A stretch of DNA of 64,000 nucleotides from Eumeta japonica. Its lineage: Eukaryota; Arthropoda; Insecta; Lepidoptera; Psychidae. Positions 45,564 through 57,900 of the stretch are shown piece by piece. The notes under the pieces were generated by a model. It was not told the origin of the DNA. It did not search any database and saw only the letters and a program-made list of their open reading frames with translations. The first letter of the stretch is position 1. Each line of letters starts with the position of its first letter. The stretch is taken from the NCBI GenBank assembly GCA_005406025.1, contig BGZK01001429.1:90346-154345 (forward strand), written 5' to 3'. A program made the position numbers and the translations under genes.

Positions 45564-46989
45564 CTGCAATTTATTTTCTTTATAAATCCATTTCTAGTCC
45601 ATTAATATTATAACGCGAAATTCAATAGGTATGAATAATAAGAAATTCATAAATTTTGTTCATTTGTAGAATAACATTCATCGTAATGGAGATAAACTGA
45701 CATACTTTTCGGCGGTCACAGAAATTTATTGCCAATCGTTTAAATAAAATTTGAAAAATTATAAATCAAGTGCGTGGGTATATTTACTTTAAGTTTACCT
45801 GTAAGAAATACTTACCTAAATATTTTAAGTACAAAGTATGTATATTCTTATGGTTTCTACATATTTGTAGAACTAAATTGGAAAATCCAAAGTACACGAC
45901 TCAATGCTTAGTTTATTCCAAATAAGAAAAGTAAGTAGGTATTTTTCTATCTTGTAAACCGCATAATTTAGCGCTATTTGTAACACAAATGTGAATTTTT
46001 TGCAAGATTTTAATTAGCGCCATCTATAAAATAATTGAAAATTTTTTCGTTTATTATACCCAAGGCAGGAAATATAACAAGACCTCATGACTGCATATCA
46101 AAATAGTATTTTTATGACAGTTTATTAATTGTTAATTTATTATTCATTAATGTCAATTAAAGGACGCCGAGTTAGATAGCAATTTACGAACTCCATTACT
46201 CTCTTATGTGACGAGACTAATTAAAAATTATATAGTAGATATTAACGAGTTTTTGTTTTAGTCTATGCCCATGTGGAGATAGGATAAATTGCTTCATCAT
46301 TTACGTCAATTTCATTGTAGTCCCGTCTTCAAGATTGATTTGATCGTTATATCGATCCTGATATTAGTTTTTATTTCGATCTCGATTTGCGGCACCGATT
46401 CCTGTTCCAATCTCGGCTATTCCCTATTTATCCCAGTTCCGTTCCTTGTATAGATACGTGCTAGCATTGCGTATTATTACAAAAAGTAATCAGAAAAATA
46501 CTAAAATAATCCTAATAATGGTTCCAGAATTTAGACAGAATGACAAATAAACATTAGTAAGAGTAGAATGTATATATTCAGCAACACTGAGGTTCAGAAA
46601 AACACTATATAACTACTTTAGCACTTCGAATCGTTAGCACTTCATTAATAAACGCGCTGATGAAAAAAATAAAACTGACTGGTTAGTACTCTTCAAACTT
46701 ACAAACTTCAGCAAGTAGTTTCGAATATTCCCGAAATGTAAACAATGTTATAAACTATTTATAAAAACAAGACGTAAACATGTCACGGCCTAGATAACCA
46801 AACAATATTTATTGCAATGTAGAACTTTCTAACCGATCTAAATGCGGATGTCACTCACATCTTGTGTACATTTTAAAAATAAGAAATACATACTATTCTC
46901 GAATATTATTTCGGAATGTTATACTCTAATTTAATTATTTAGTTTATGAGCATAGTTAACAACCGTACAATAATTAACGTTGCTTTTTT

Positions 46990-47310
46990 AGGGTTTTGTA
47001 CCTCCAAATGAAAAACGGAACCCTTATAGGATCACTCGTGTGCTTATCTGTTTGTACGTCTGTCACAACTAATTTCTATTGAGTCTACTGGACCGGTTAA
47101 GTTGACATTTATTACACATATGTATGTCTGTAACCTAAACTCAGGCGTGAGATGAAAATAAATCAATTGTAAACGTGAGGGTAACTTTTAGGGTAAAAAT
47201 TACGTACTGTACCATAGAACATATTAAATGAAAACGCTTATTGTAATGCAGATTACAGGAAAATCTATAAGAAGTCTATAGTTCGCTTTCGGTTCGTTTC
47301 AATGTCCAAT
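46990..47310 (+). repeat. 'GGGTTCCGTAC' dispersed repeat, long copy at the right end of copy B
   Basis: Starts 'tagggttttgtacctccaaatg', continues 'ggatcactcgtgtgcttatct', 'tctactggaccggttaagttg' and 'aatctataagaagtctatag', and ends near 'caatgtccaatataaactg'. The reverse-oriented copy at 56930-57600 matches end to end. Copy A keeps only the first 30 or so bases (21277-21306). Confidence 0.7.
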
Positions 47311-48850
47311 ATAAACTGACACTTATCAAGTACGTGAGCGCATCAGTTAAAATAATAAATAATGCGTATCAGTTTTGCTTAGTTTCAATGTCCAGTATAA
47401 ACTGACGCTCACTGAGTATGTACTCACAAACTTAGGAATGTCAATTTGTATTGGACTTTGGAATATTGCGATATAATATTAATTAAGGACAAATATAAAA
47501 AAACTGATGTCGCAATACTACCTCCATCATACTACTTCATGTATTCAACAATATACGACAAGCCACACGTCGACAATAAACAATATATTCATCAAATTCT
47601 CTATAATCTGATACCATACCCACAAACATTTTCTGTTACCACAAACAAATTTGAATTGAATTAAAAGAAAAAACAATAAATATTCAACGTTCGGAATCTC
47701 CACTCGAACCGAACTCGCTCTTGTCCGATTTTTATCAGCACATTTCAATAAAAATACTGTACCACAGAACGTGAAACGGGTTTTTTACTTTTGTGTATAT
47801 CTAATTAAATTCTATTACACGAAAAAATATTAAAAATATAAAACTTTCATTGAATGTTACCGTTAGAGCCAAACATATCACTGAATTTGAATAATGTCAT
47901 GAATCTTACCATCGTAACAAGAAAAACATCACTATTGCTGTAGCATTGCTTACTGATTCTTTTAATATACTATACAACATCCTGCGGCTTCTCTCGCGGG
48001 AACATAAAATTGATTAACGTTCGCTACCGTCATCTGCATTAAAATCTCGAATACGATTTACGATTCCGATTCTAATTTTATGATCCCAAAGCAAATCGCT
48101 GTTCAAATCTTTTTCTTGGCCGCAGTTGGGAGCGCATTAGACAATGAAAATTTACTTAATTTTTGAAACTTTTTGTGCGATTTGAAACGATTCGGTGCAA
48201 TACCGTGGAGACGTATTTAGAGCTTGTATCACGTGCCAACGAAATATTTTTTTTTAATCCTATATTTCCCTAAGGGCACGATATGTTTTCGCTTTGTTTT
48301 TTATTAACGATAGTAAAGTAAAAATCACATTTTTGAATGCGGTATGTCGTTCATCGATTATTTACATAAAGTGATTTGATAAATGATGAAATCTTAATTC
48401 AAGGTAATATTATTATAAATCTACTTAAAATTGTAATACATAATGAAATCCTATATTAGAGGAGAAACGAAATATAAAAGTCAAATATCAGATCACAACC
48501 GTTGTATATTTCTTTTAGAAAGTTTATTATTTAGAGGAACTTAAATGAAGTGATGTTAGCAGTTATTTTAAAGTTTTAAATGACACTCCACCGGTTTGTG
48601 AATATAATAAAAAGTTTTCTATGACGGAAAAATTATATGAATAATTTAGCAAACACTTATATTAGAAAGTAATTCTATGAATTTTATTGTCGCAAAATTC
48701 ATAAAATTCGTGCTATTTTTTTTTCAAGTTATAAATACACTAATATCGTATTTATTCGTATTATTCGTGTTATTTTTTTTTTCAACATATAAGTACACAT
48801 ATCGTAATACATACACGAAATTTGTCACTACGCTACTTATTACCCCTTAC
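47311..48850. other. Gap right of the duplication
   Basis: No gene recognised. A second 'caatgtccagtataaactgac' motif at about 47385 suggests more of the dispersed repeat. The remainder is AT-rich with no structure I can name. Confidence 0.5.
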
Positions 48851-48852
48851 TA

Positions 48853-50140
48853 CGAGGGGCGGCTGAAAGTCCGCGGCCCAAGGTACTTAGCGATGACTCA
48901 TTATTTCACAACTATTACCACTAATTGCGACACTTCTTGTTAGTATAAATATAGCTTCCTTTCGTTATTAAAGTCATTAACAAATTATCTGTCGAAGCAC
49001 AAACGTCATCATGTCAGCCGAATCGTCAAATCTCAGTAATATTGAACATCGCGCCGTAATAAAGTACTTCGTAAAGAATGGAAAAACGCCCAAAGAAATT
49101 TTTGAAGACATGATCAGTTTTTCAGGAATTTGCGCCTTCGTATACGATGGTCAAAAAATGGGCTCGCTTATTTCAACAAGGACGAGAGAGCTGTGAATAT
49201 GATCCTCGCCCAGGGCGTCCTGTGACGGTAGTGACGGAGGAAAAAGTTCGAAAAATCGAAAAATGAGTACTGGCCGACCGAAGAATAAAATTATGGCAGA
49301 TAGCTGAAGAGTTGCAGATTAGTAAAGAACTAGTTGGAGAAATTATACACGAGCATATGAATATGAGAAAAATCAGTGCGCGTTGGGTACCAAAAATGCT
49401 AACACCGTTTGACAAGCAGCGGCGACTTCAGACAAGTAAGGATTTTTTGGAGTTAGTCGGGGATAATATAGACAAAATTTGCGACCGAATTGTAACCGTG
49501 GATGAAACCTGGGTTCGTCAATACGATCCGGAATCTAAACAGGAGTCCATGCAATGGACGAAAAAAGGAGAAAGGCCGCCGAAGAAATTCAAGATTCAAA
49601 AGTCGGCATCGAAGCTTATGGCGACAATTTTTTGGGATTGTGAAGGTGTTTTACTAATTGATTACTTGCCAAAGGGGACTACTATGAATGGCCAATATTA
49701 CTCGAATTTATTGGCTCAGGCACGAAAGGCAGTCGTACAGAAGCGACGTGGGAAGTTATCGCGCGGAGTGCTGTTTTTACAAGACAATGCATCTGTCCAC
49801 AGGGCGCGGGTTTCGAGGCAGGCCCTGAAGAACACGGGCTTCTCGGAAATTGACCACCCACCCTACAGCCCAGATCTAGCTCCCAGCGACTATTTCCTTT
49901 TTTCCAATTTAAAAAAGGAGTTACGTGGTCGTAGATTTGTTGATGACAATCAAATGAAGATGGCTGTAGAAAGCCATTTTGACTGCAAAGGAATATTATT
50001 TGGGCGGTTTGAAGGCGTTATACACCAGATGTAAAAAATTTATTTCGCTTGAGGGAGACTATATTGAAAAATAAAAATAAAATACTCGTACTTTTCTTTC
50101 ATTTAATGCCTTAGGCCGTGGACTTATCAGTCGCCCCTCG
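48853..50140 (+). mobile_element. mariner element with both ends, decayed transposase
   Basis: Inverted ends of about 28 bp (CGAGGGGCGGCTGAAAGT ... ACTTATCAGTCGCCCCTCG) between TA dinucleotides (48851-48852, 50141-50142). 1288 bp, the usual mariner size. The transposase reads from the ATG at 49011 and is broken by a frameshift near 49110 and a TGA at 49264-49266. The catalytic half, 49312-50034, is open: first Asp in 'TVDETW', second in 'FLQDNASVHRA', third in 'YSPDLAPSDYFLF', consistent with the D,D34D mariner pattern. Not autonomous as read. Confidence 0.95.
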
Positions 50141-50142
50141 TA

Positions 50143-50650
50143 ATATTACTTCTACAAGTTGATGCAACTAAAATGGAGCAATCTCAAAATTTTTAGACAC
50201 TGTCTGAATGTAGGTCTCGATAATACATACAATACATTTAAAATAGAATAGAAAAAGCTAATAAATAAAAATGTAATTAGAGAAAAGGGTCATGATAGTG
50301 TTTTCCTATTTTTTACACTCGTTCTTCATACACTCTTTGTTGTTGTGTCGGATACCTCATTTCTCAGGATAAAGAATTATGTCCTCACCTTCTTCCAATA
50401 TAGACTTTTCAAGCATAGCATTGTCTATAACTCCAGGTTCAATATTTGGGTGAATTATTACATTACTCATATTATTCATAATGAATAATTGTTTGAAAAT
50501 TGAAAAAATTAATAAGAATATTTAGTAAGTAATAATAAACTACACTTTTCGAATGTTATTTATGTATTTGTGTTTGTCAGACGTTGCTACGATACCATTG
50601 AACGAATTCATTCTTTGATATTGATATACTGATTTGCTATCTTTACTCTG
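50143..50650. other. Gap after mariner
   Basis: AT-rich, no gene or repeat recognised. Confidence 0.5.
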
Positions 50651-50659
50651 AGAATTACT

Positions 50660-50855
50660 TTTATTGGGTACTAGCTTTTGTCCGCGTCTCCATCGGCGTA
50701 AACGTAAAATGATAAAAAAAATTTGATAGTATTTGTGTATGGTCCGTTCTTAGTGAGCGTCTACGCCCCGAAAAGAGTACCTATCTAACTATGCGAAATT
50801 TCAAATCAATCGAACCTATAATTTCGAAAATCTGTGATGAGTCAGTCAGTGGTAT
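50660..50855 (+). repeat. 'ACTAGCTTTTG' lepidopteran repeat tail
   Basis: Begins 'gtactagcttttgtccgcgtc' and ends 'gtgatgagtcagtcagtgg' before a (TA)n tail, as in non-LTR retrotransposon or SINE tails frequent in moth and butterfly genomes (from memory). Related start at 58652. Confidence 0.55.
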
Positions 50856-50856
50856 G

Positions 50857-50938
<82 letters not shown>
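50856..50938. repeat. (TA)n microsatellite
   Basis: More than 35 TA units with one G interruption. Likely the expanded tail of the preceding retroposed repeat. The 'YIYIYI' open frames over it are artefacts. Confidence 0.97.
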
Positions 50939-50943
<5 letters not shown>

Positions 50944-52630
50944 GTTCAAAGAGTGCATAGAGATTGGGAGAGTATGTGGACTGACGACACTGACGACCTA
51001 CGTCCAAGCAAGCCTAAGGCCACACTGCGTGGACACTACCGCCAAATGCCGAGCCTTAGCCGTAGATTCATATCATTATTTTTCTAATCTGAAGTCGAAT
51101 ATGTTTGGCTTTTTACGGTCGTGGCCGGCCTGTCAGGTTTTTACAGGGTAACGCGTTTAACGTAGGCATCTACAGAGCAAAATATACCGATCTACAGCCG
51201 ACCCAATTGATCCGGCAACTGGCGGTCAGACGCCTTGCCACTCTATTCATTCTGCGCGCACGCAGCGATAGAGAAAAATATATAATGGAGTCACACGCAG
51301 CGCTCTGTTTAAGTCAACTGATTTCTAATTAATTTCAGATTTCTGATCAATTGATGATATGGGCGGAGTGATAGAAAACGACGTTCTTGATTAAGTAGGT
51401 GCAAATGCCAGATATAACGTGTTAAATTATTGAAAAAAAATTTTCAAAGTCACATTCAATTAAATAGCCAAAAGCAGGTGACTTTTATTTAAATTAAAAC
51501 CCTTTATATTTTCCAGGACAATGTGTACATTTTTATTTGCTTTGTATACAGGACAATGTATGTCCTGTATACAAAGGACACAATAAAAATGTATATATTG
51601 CTATTATTATATAAAATATGTCCATTTATTTGAAAGATTATCATTTCTTGTGTTTTGCCAGAAAAGAGCTATAATTGTTTGTCTTTGTTTTAATGTTTTT
51701 CATCACAATCCATAGAAAACAGAACAATTTTTAGGGTTCGTAGTATTTATTAGTATTTAGGCGACGTGTTATTTCTGCTAGACCAACTGACTTATTAAAG
51801 ATGCCAACTCACATATTTATTGCAAATTTCCTAAATACTTGCTAAAAATTATTTATCATTTTTAAGGACAATAAACGAATGGGAATTTTACGAAGACATA
51901 AATCTACAAACATTACGAAGTATGTGGGTAAAACACGATTACGCTTCAGTGCATCTGAGGTACGTGCATATATTGACTCTATATATCCCCAACGGTGAAT
52001 CCGCCGAGGGAGCCAGCCCGATTTCCAGATTTATATTATTATGCATGGTTACATTAAAAGCAAATTCTCAAAACCTAAAAACTCAAAACCCATCGAGTCG
52101 CGGAATAAGTTATTGGTGAGAATCCAAGAAACTGCCACGGAGATTAAAAACATGATCATAAATTTATATAATTAAATAAGAATTAAGTTAATTTCGTGCA
52201 TAAAAAATGAAGAAGGCCATTTTGAAGAAGATTTGCATTATAAACTTCTATTTTATAAATCCTTTTATATCTTATTAAAATTATTTTTTATATATCTTAT
52301 TAAAATTATATTTCATAAAATTAGCTTTATTTTTAAGTAATAATTGATGACATAAACCACAGAAACTATTTATTTAAAGGTTACACTTTGATTGAGTTTA
52401 TGCAGGTACACATATTTTTATACCTGATGAGTTGCAATTCTTGCCAAGCCGACACGGCGATGTTATCACTTTATATACCTCTTGTGTAGAGACATGTCTC
52501 ACTAGATATTTTTTTATATTTTATGAAAAAATTAAAACTTTAATAATGCATTTTTAAGTATATGTTTTTTGACAAGTCCTGATGTACATCGTCAGTATTA
52601 TTATTAGCTTGAAAATGTCAGCAGCACCTC
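50939..52630. other. Gap, partly GC-richer
   Basis: 51000-51330 is richer in G+C than its surroundings and has open frames on the plus strand, with no family recognised. 51526-51593 holds a nested inverted repeat. The rest is AT-rich and featureless. Confidence 0.5.
51526..51593. repeat. Nested inverted repeat
   Basis: Inner perfect 15 bp arms 51541-51555 and 51561-51575 (5 bp spacer). Outer perfect 12 bp arms TACATTTTTATT at 51526-51537 and its reverse complement at 51582-51593. Confidence 0.92.
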
Positions 52631-52640
52631 ATTTAGGGTT

Positions 52641-52720
52641 TAGTCGATAATGCATCTTTTCGCAAATATCATTATATTCTTCTCTTTTTAGAACAACGTC
52701 GCCGTAATAATTATAGCAAA
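52641..52720. repeat. End fragment of the AATCGATCATGC TIR element
   Basis: 'tcgataatgcatcttttcgcaaatatc' resembles the left terminal repeat of 13482-14285. Confidence 0.6.
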
Positions 52721-53356
52721 AACATTTAATTAAAAAAACACTTATAAAACAGACAGATGTGTAGCATCACCGTAGCTATTCAGCCTATTCATGGATAGCT
52801 ATCTGTATGATTTCAATAAGTATGAATGTGGATTAAGAATGAATGAGCTATCTGCCAAATATCTTCTACACGCCGACGAACAAGCAATCTTTGCGCCGTT
52901 GGCGTAGGAGTTAATGGAGTTAGTAAAAATGAATGATTCTAATAAAAAAAAGATTAAATTAAAATTAAAGTAAATGTCAAAAAGCTAAAGTTACAGCATT
53001 TGAAAGATGCAAGCACGACTGAATGTGATATAAAGTGAATGGGGTCTCGGTTGCTATAGTAGGTAAACAGTAAAAATGTCTTACGACAAGCGTGTTTGAC
53101 TCTTCATAATGGAGGCCTGCTTCCTACATTATGTACGATAGTAAAAAATTGGTTGAGACAAAAGAAAAATTAAAGTAGAATCAGTGCAACGGAGATGCTA
53201 TTTCTACGTAATGTGTGATGTGTCTTTGAAACATAGATTTAGGAACAATGGCATCAGAGAGCGGTGTACTTTAAAGTAGAAAAAAGAACAATGCAGTGGT
53301 TTGGCAATCTGAAGAAGTTGAATAAACAGTAAACTGAGAATAAATCTATACCGGAA

Positions 53357-53860
53357 TGAATCGATCATGCACCTTCCGCAAATATTCATAATCTCCTTCT
53401 TTTTTAGAAAAACTTTGCCTAAGTAACTATAACAAAAATATATCATTGAAAATATGCTTAAAAATAACATACAATAATACAAAGAAAACCTGACGAAATA
53501 CTCGGCTAGACGGCGCATATGCACCGCGAGCCGCACCCGAGCGCATAACAAACGATCTATGCTATTCTTAAAGACTTTATCTAGTCACTTTTACCTACAA
53601 AGGACTCTTTATTTTGTCAGTGATATCGATGACAACGAAAGTATTAGTACATTAGTCTCTGATTTTCAAGGTGTGTTCCACTCGCCTTTAAACAAACAAG
53701 ACAAACTAAGACAAATTATTGCGTAAAAAATATTACTAGCGCACTCGGAGGTTGTTGATTGTCAGGGTAAGTTTCACTATAAAGTCTTCAAGCCGCAGCA
53801 ATGTCACCTCTGCAAACACCCTAGCAATAAATCACGTTTGCATATCCCATAGCAATGAAA
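53357..53860. repeat. Rearranged copy of the AATCGATCATGC TIR element
   Basis: Left terminal repeat in direct orientation at 53360-53405. The internal segment (53655-53850: 'agtctctgattttcaaggtg', 'cgcagcaatgtcacctctgc') is in the opposite orientation to copies A and B, so the element is internally inverted or composite. Continues GC-rich at 53505-53560. Confidence 0.6.
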
Positions 53861-54940
53861 GGCCTTGTTATTTAACAGTTTATTATTAATCACAAAACAT
53901 TTAGATTAATTAAAAGCACTAACTAATTAAAACGCAATTAGTGACGTTTGAAAGTGGTTCACTCAACTTAGACTACTGAAAATTTGAATTACTTCTGTCA
54001 GTTAGATTTTATTAAGTCCGAAAAATAAAGTTGTCGTAAAATATTTTTTTGTAATAACTTTTATACTACTCTACTGCTCGATACCAAAATCTATTCATTT
54101 TTTCCCCCTAAGCAGCTACATCAATTCTCGTAAATTTCATAAAAATCAGTTTATTTTTCTAAGAGATATAGTAAGACAAAAAAAAACAAGTTTTACAATA
54201 TATTTTACTACTTTCTTTACAATTTTCAAAATCTAACCAGCTCTTCTCTTTAAGAAACAACGTCAATTGTCGTAAACTACATTAAAATTGATCGATTCGT
54301 TCAAGAGATATGATTAAAAAAATATTCATGTTTATTATCAACATTCAAAAAGTGTTCTTTCGAAATAACATAAAATTCTTGTTGAATTTTATTTGATATT
54401 CGATTATCAGTTTCTGTTTGTAAAAAACTTTGTCGCATACTAGAAAACGAATTATAATCGAATAGTGCATTGGGAAGACATTGTAGATGGTTGAAATATT
54501 TGAAAAATCCTTTTAAAAATTACAATTTTTAACTACAAGAGTTCAAAATATATTATAACCATATTTTTGAGCTTAAAACAGCACTGAAATATAATCCTAT
54601 TTGTATTTTTAAAGGCTTTATGCTCGAAAGCGTCACAAAAATTCAAGGATGACTGACTATTTTTCGAATATTTTAGCTCAAAAAACTCAAAAACTTATTA
54701 GAAACTTAAAAATGTCGTTAATAATCATAACGGGAACTCAGTAGTGCCTTCCAGAGACAACAGTTTTTCAGATATTTTCATTATGCATCATCGTGGTTAG
54801 TATGGTCATTCTTTCTCAGTTGGTTTTTGAACGTAATCAAGGTATGTTTTGATATTTTATTATCTGCGCTGTAAGGTGACAAGGGAAATTAGAAACTAAT
54901 AGTAAATCGTTTTGCTTGGAAAAGTAAATAGTTGTTCAAA
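53861..54940. other. Sequence upstream of the TOM1-like gene
   Basis: No repeat family recognised, and no clear TATA/Inr pair close to the ATG. The TOM1 promoter is presumably here. Confidence 0.4.
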
Positions 54941-57900
54941 ATGTCTTTTTTCGGGGTTGGAAACCCTTTTTCTTCACCTGTGGGACAAAAAATCGGTAAG
55001 TACTAGTATTTATGATTTCTGGACATTCTACTAGAATAATCTCGTGACTAAGTATTTGTTCCATTCTTTGTTCCATATCATTTATCGTTACGAAATAATT
55101 TGAAACACCAGCAATTTGTTTAATAATTATAAAATTTTCAGAACAAGCCACAGATGGAGCATTACCATCAGAAAATTGGGCTCTTAACATGGAAATATGT
55201 GACATCATTAACTGCAGTGCTGATGGACCTAAAGACGCTATAAAAGCTATTAGAAAAAGATTGACTCAAAGTGCTGGAAAAAATTATACAGTAGTCATGT
55301 ATACTTTAACTGTACTAGAGACATGTGTCAAAAACTGTGGCAAATCGTTTCATATCCTTGTTTGCAACAAAGAATTTATTTCAGAGTTGGTAAGCTGTAG
55401 TTTTTTTTATTTAGTTTTAAAATGAATAAAGAGATTTCACAGCATCTCATTAGATTAAAAAAAATAATCAAATGTAAGTCAGACTTGCACAATGTGGATT
55501 TGTTTTGCAACACAATATATTAGGTCGGACTAACTTGATGGCATCAGATGTACGTGACTACATTTAATGCCATTAAATAGATAACATTTAAAAAAAAAGG
55601 AAAAAGTAAAAAAGGTGTCCCGCCATTTTTCTATTGTTTTTCTAACAAAATGAGTGAATTTAATGTAGGAATTCGATACACTTAGAAGTTTTATTACAAA
55701 AAAGGAAAAAATGCGACACAAGCAGTAAAAAAAATTGTAACGTTTGTGAGTCTAATGTAGTATCGATAAGAGTAGCATAAAACTGGTTCAAGCAATTTCA
55801 GTTCTGTAATTTTGATGTGAAAAATAAATCTGGCTATAGTTGATCTGTTGCGATAAAGTCGATGCCATTTTGGAAAAAATAGAGCAAGATTAACATATTA
55901 ATAAATAGTTGAAGAACTGGGGAATGATCACAAAACAACTTTGCCTCATTTGACAAAAGCTGGATGTACAAAAAAGCTCGAGACTTGGGTTTCAAACAAG
56001 CTTACTAAAAGAAATATAACTAATTGTGTACTCATTTGTGATTTTCTATTGAAATGTAATGAAACTGAACAGTTTTTGACAAGCTTGATCACTGGTGATG
56101 AAAAATGAATTACCTACAACAAGAACATGTGAAAGAGATCATTGTCAAAAGGCAAGCAAGCTCCACAGACTATACTGAAACCCAGATTAACTCATAATAA
56201 GTTGATTGTTATGTGTATGGGGGGATTGGAAGAGATTGGATTGGGATTGGAATTGGGTGGGATTAAGATTGGATTCATTATAAGCTTTTACCACCAGGCA
56301 AAACCATCAATTCGAATCTCTACTATCAACAGCTGATGAAAACCAAGCAAAAAGTAGAGAAAAAAATGGCCAGGATTGATCAATGGATGGTTTTTCACCA
56401 TGATAAAGCCAGTCCACCCTTTAGCCACCTGGCAAATATTGGGAGTTTGGTTGGGAAGTGTCAATGCATCCACCATATAGCTCTGACCGTGCACTCTCCG
56501 ATTTTCATCTGTTTCATCTCTTCAGAATTTGTTTAGGTAGTGTTAGGTTAACATTTGTCGCAGTTTTCTGGTCCAGAGTTCCAAAATTTCTACAGCAATG
56601 GGATTATGTCCCCACTTACAAAAGTTGAATAAAATGGCATATAATTCAATTTAAATGAATTATGATGAAAAATTATCTTGAATTTGTATGTAACATACAA
56701 AAAAACATTGTATGTTACATACAATGTAATATTTAGATTAGGTAACTATTTAACAAAAATAACTTTACTTCATCAATTTGCAGCTTGTTAGCATGAGCCA
56801 CACACATGATTGGCTGATTTTTATTTATTATTTTCCTTAAGTTTGCACTATGATCACACCAAGTTTGACGTTCTACAGTAGAAGAAAAATAATAATAAAT
56901 TGATATGCATTACTTACCGATAACAGTTTATACTGGACATTGAAACAAAGTTAACTATAGGCTTATAGATTTTCATGTAATCTATAAGAAAAGAACTATT
57001 TTCTACACTTTTTTCAAAATTGGAGCACAGTACTTTCAGGGAGAAGGGGAATAGTTAATTTTCATCTATTTTCTTTAATAACTTTAAAACTTTATTTTAA
57101 TATTATAAAAATAAATATATTCAAGAACCTTCCAATAAGGATTTTCATTTGATATAAAATATGACAGTATATAACTTTTTTTTTTTAATTTTCTAATTTA
57201 CCCTTCAAAAATGACTCATATTTAAAATTCTTATGTGTACCAAATGTCATTTTAATCGGCCCAGTAGATTCAGAGTTAATTATCTGTGACAGGAGAACAG
57301 ACATGACTGGTCCTATAAGGCATAATTGAGCAACCACCGGCCCTCAGGCCGCATATGGCCCGCTGTAAGATTTGATCTGGCCCGCGAGACATTTTGAAAA
57401 ATTTCATGTCTTGATATCTATTGCTAAAAATTGTGAACACTACTTTAAAATGAACTACTATTTGAATGCGGCCTGCGAAAGTATTTGCACATTAAAATTT
57501 GGCCCACAACATGGCAAAGGTTGCCCATACCTGCTATGAGGGTTCCTATTTTTCATTTGAGGTATGGAACTCTTAAAACTTTTAAAGTTCATTTGTATAC
57601 TGAAACATTATAATATAATGTTAAACAATAAAATAAAAGCTTTGAAACTGGTGATGAAGATTATGTAATAAGCCTGCAGTAGCATCACAGTCAATTACGT
57701 AATATAATTTTCTCTGCAAAACCGCTATGTTAATTTTTATTAAGAGCCTTTACCATATATTGTAAAGTCCATAATTGTTACTACAATTAATACAATAAAT
57801 AGCACTAAATGTAATTTTGGTTCCTCAATTAACATAACTATATGCCTATTAATTATTTATAATCAAGTTCCCAATAAATTTATTCAAAACAATAAAGCTG

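Larger units (their letters stand above)
24862..47018 (+). repeat. Segmental tandem duplication, copy B
   Basis: Direct repeat partner of 1-21306. It holds the second intact ECI gene and the better-preserved DRC3 gene. The true left boundary may lie before 24862, because its partner sequence would lie left of the window. The right limit is about 47018: beyond it the dispersed repeat continues ('ggaacccttatagg'), whereas copy A switches to Bel/Pao sequence. Confidence 0.93.

Noticed and set aside
50791..51151. Two overlapping open frames with long Tyr-Ile runs
   Set aside because: Translation of the (TA)n microsatellite; low complexity, no gene.
53204..53551. 115-codon minus-strand frame with hydrophobic stretches
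   Set aside because: Partly overlaps a TIR-element remnant, AT-driven composition, no recognisable domain.
55530..55721. Minus-strand 63-codon frame
   Set aside because: Overlaps the left part of the mariner fossil and has no family features.
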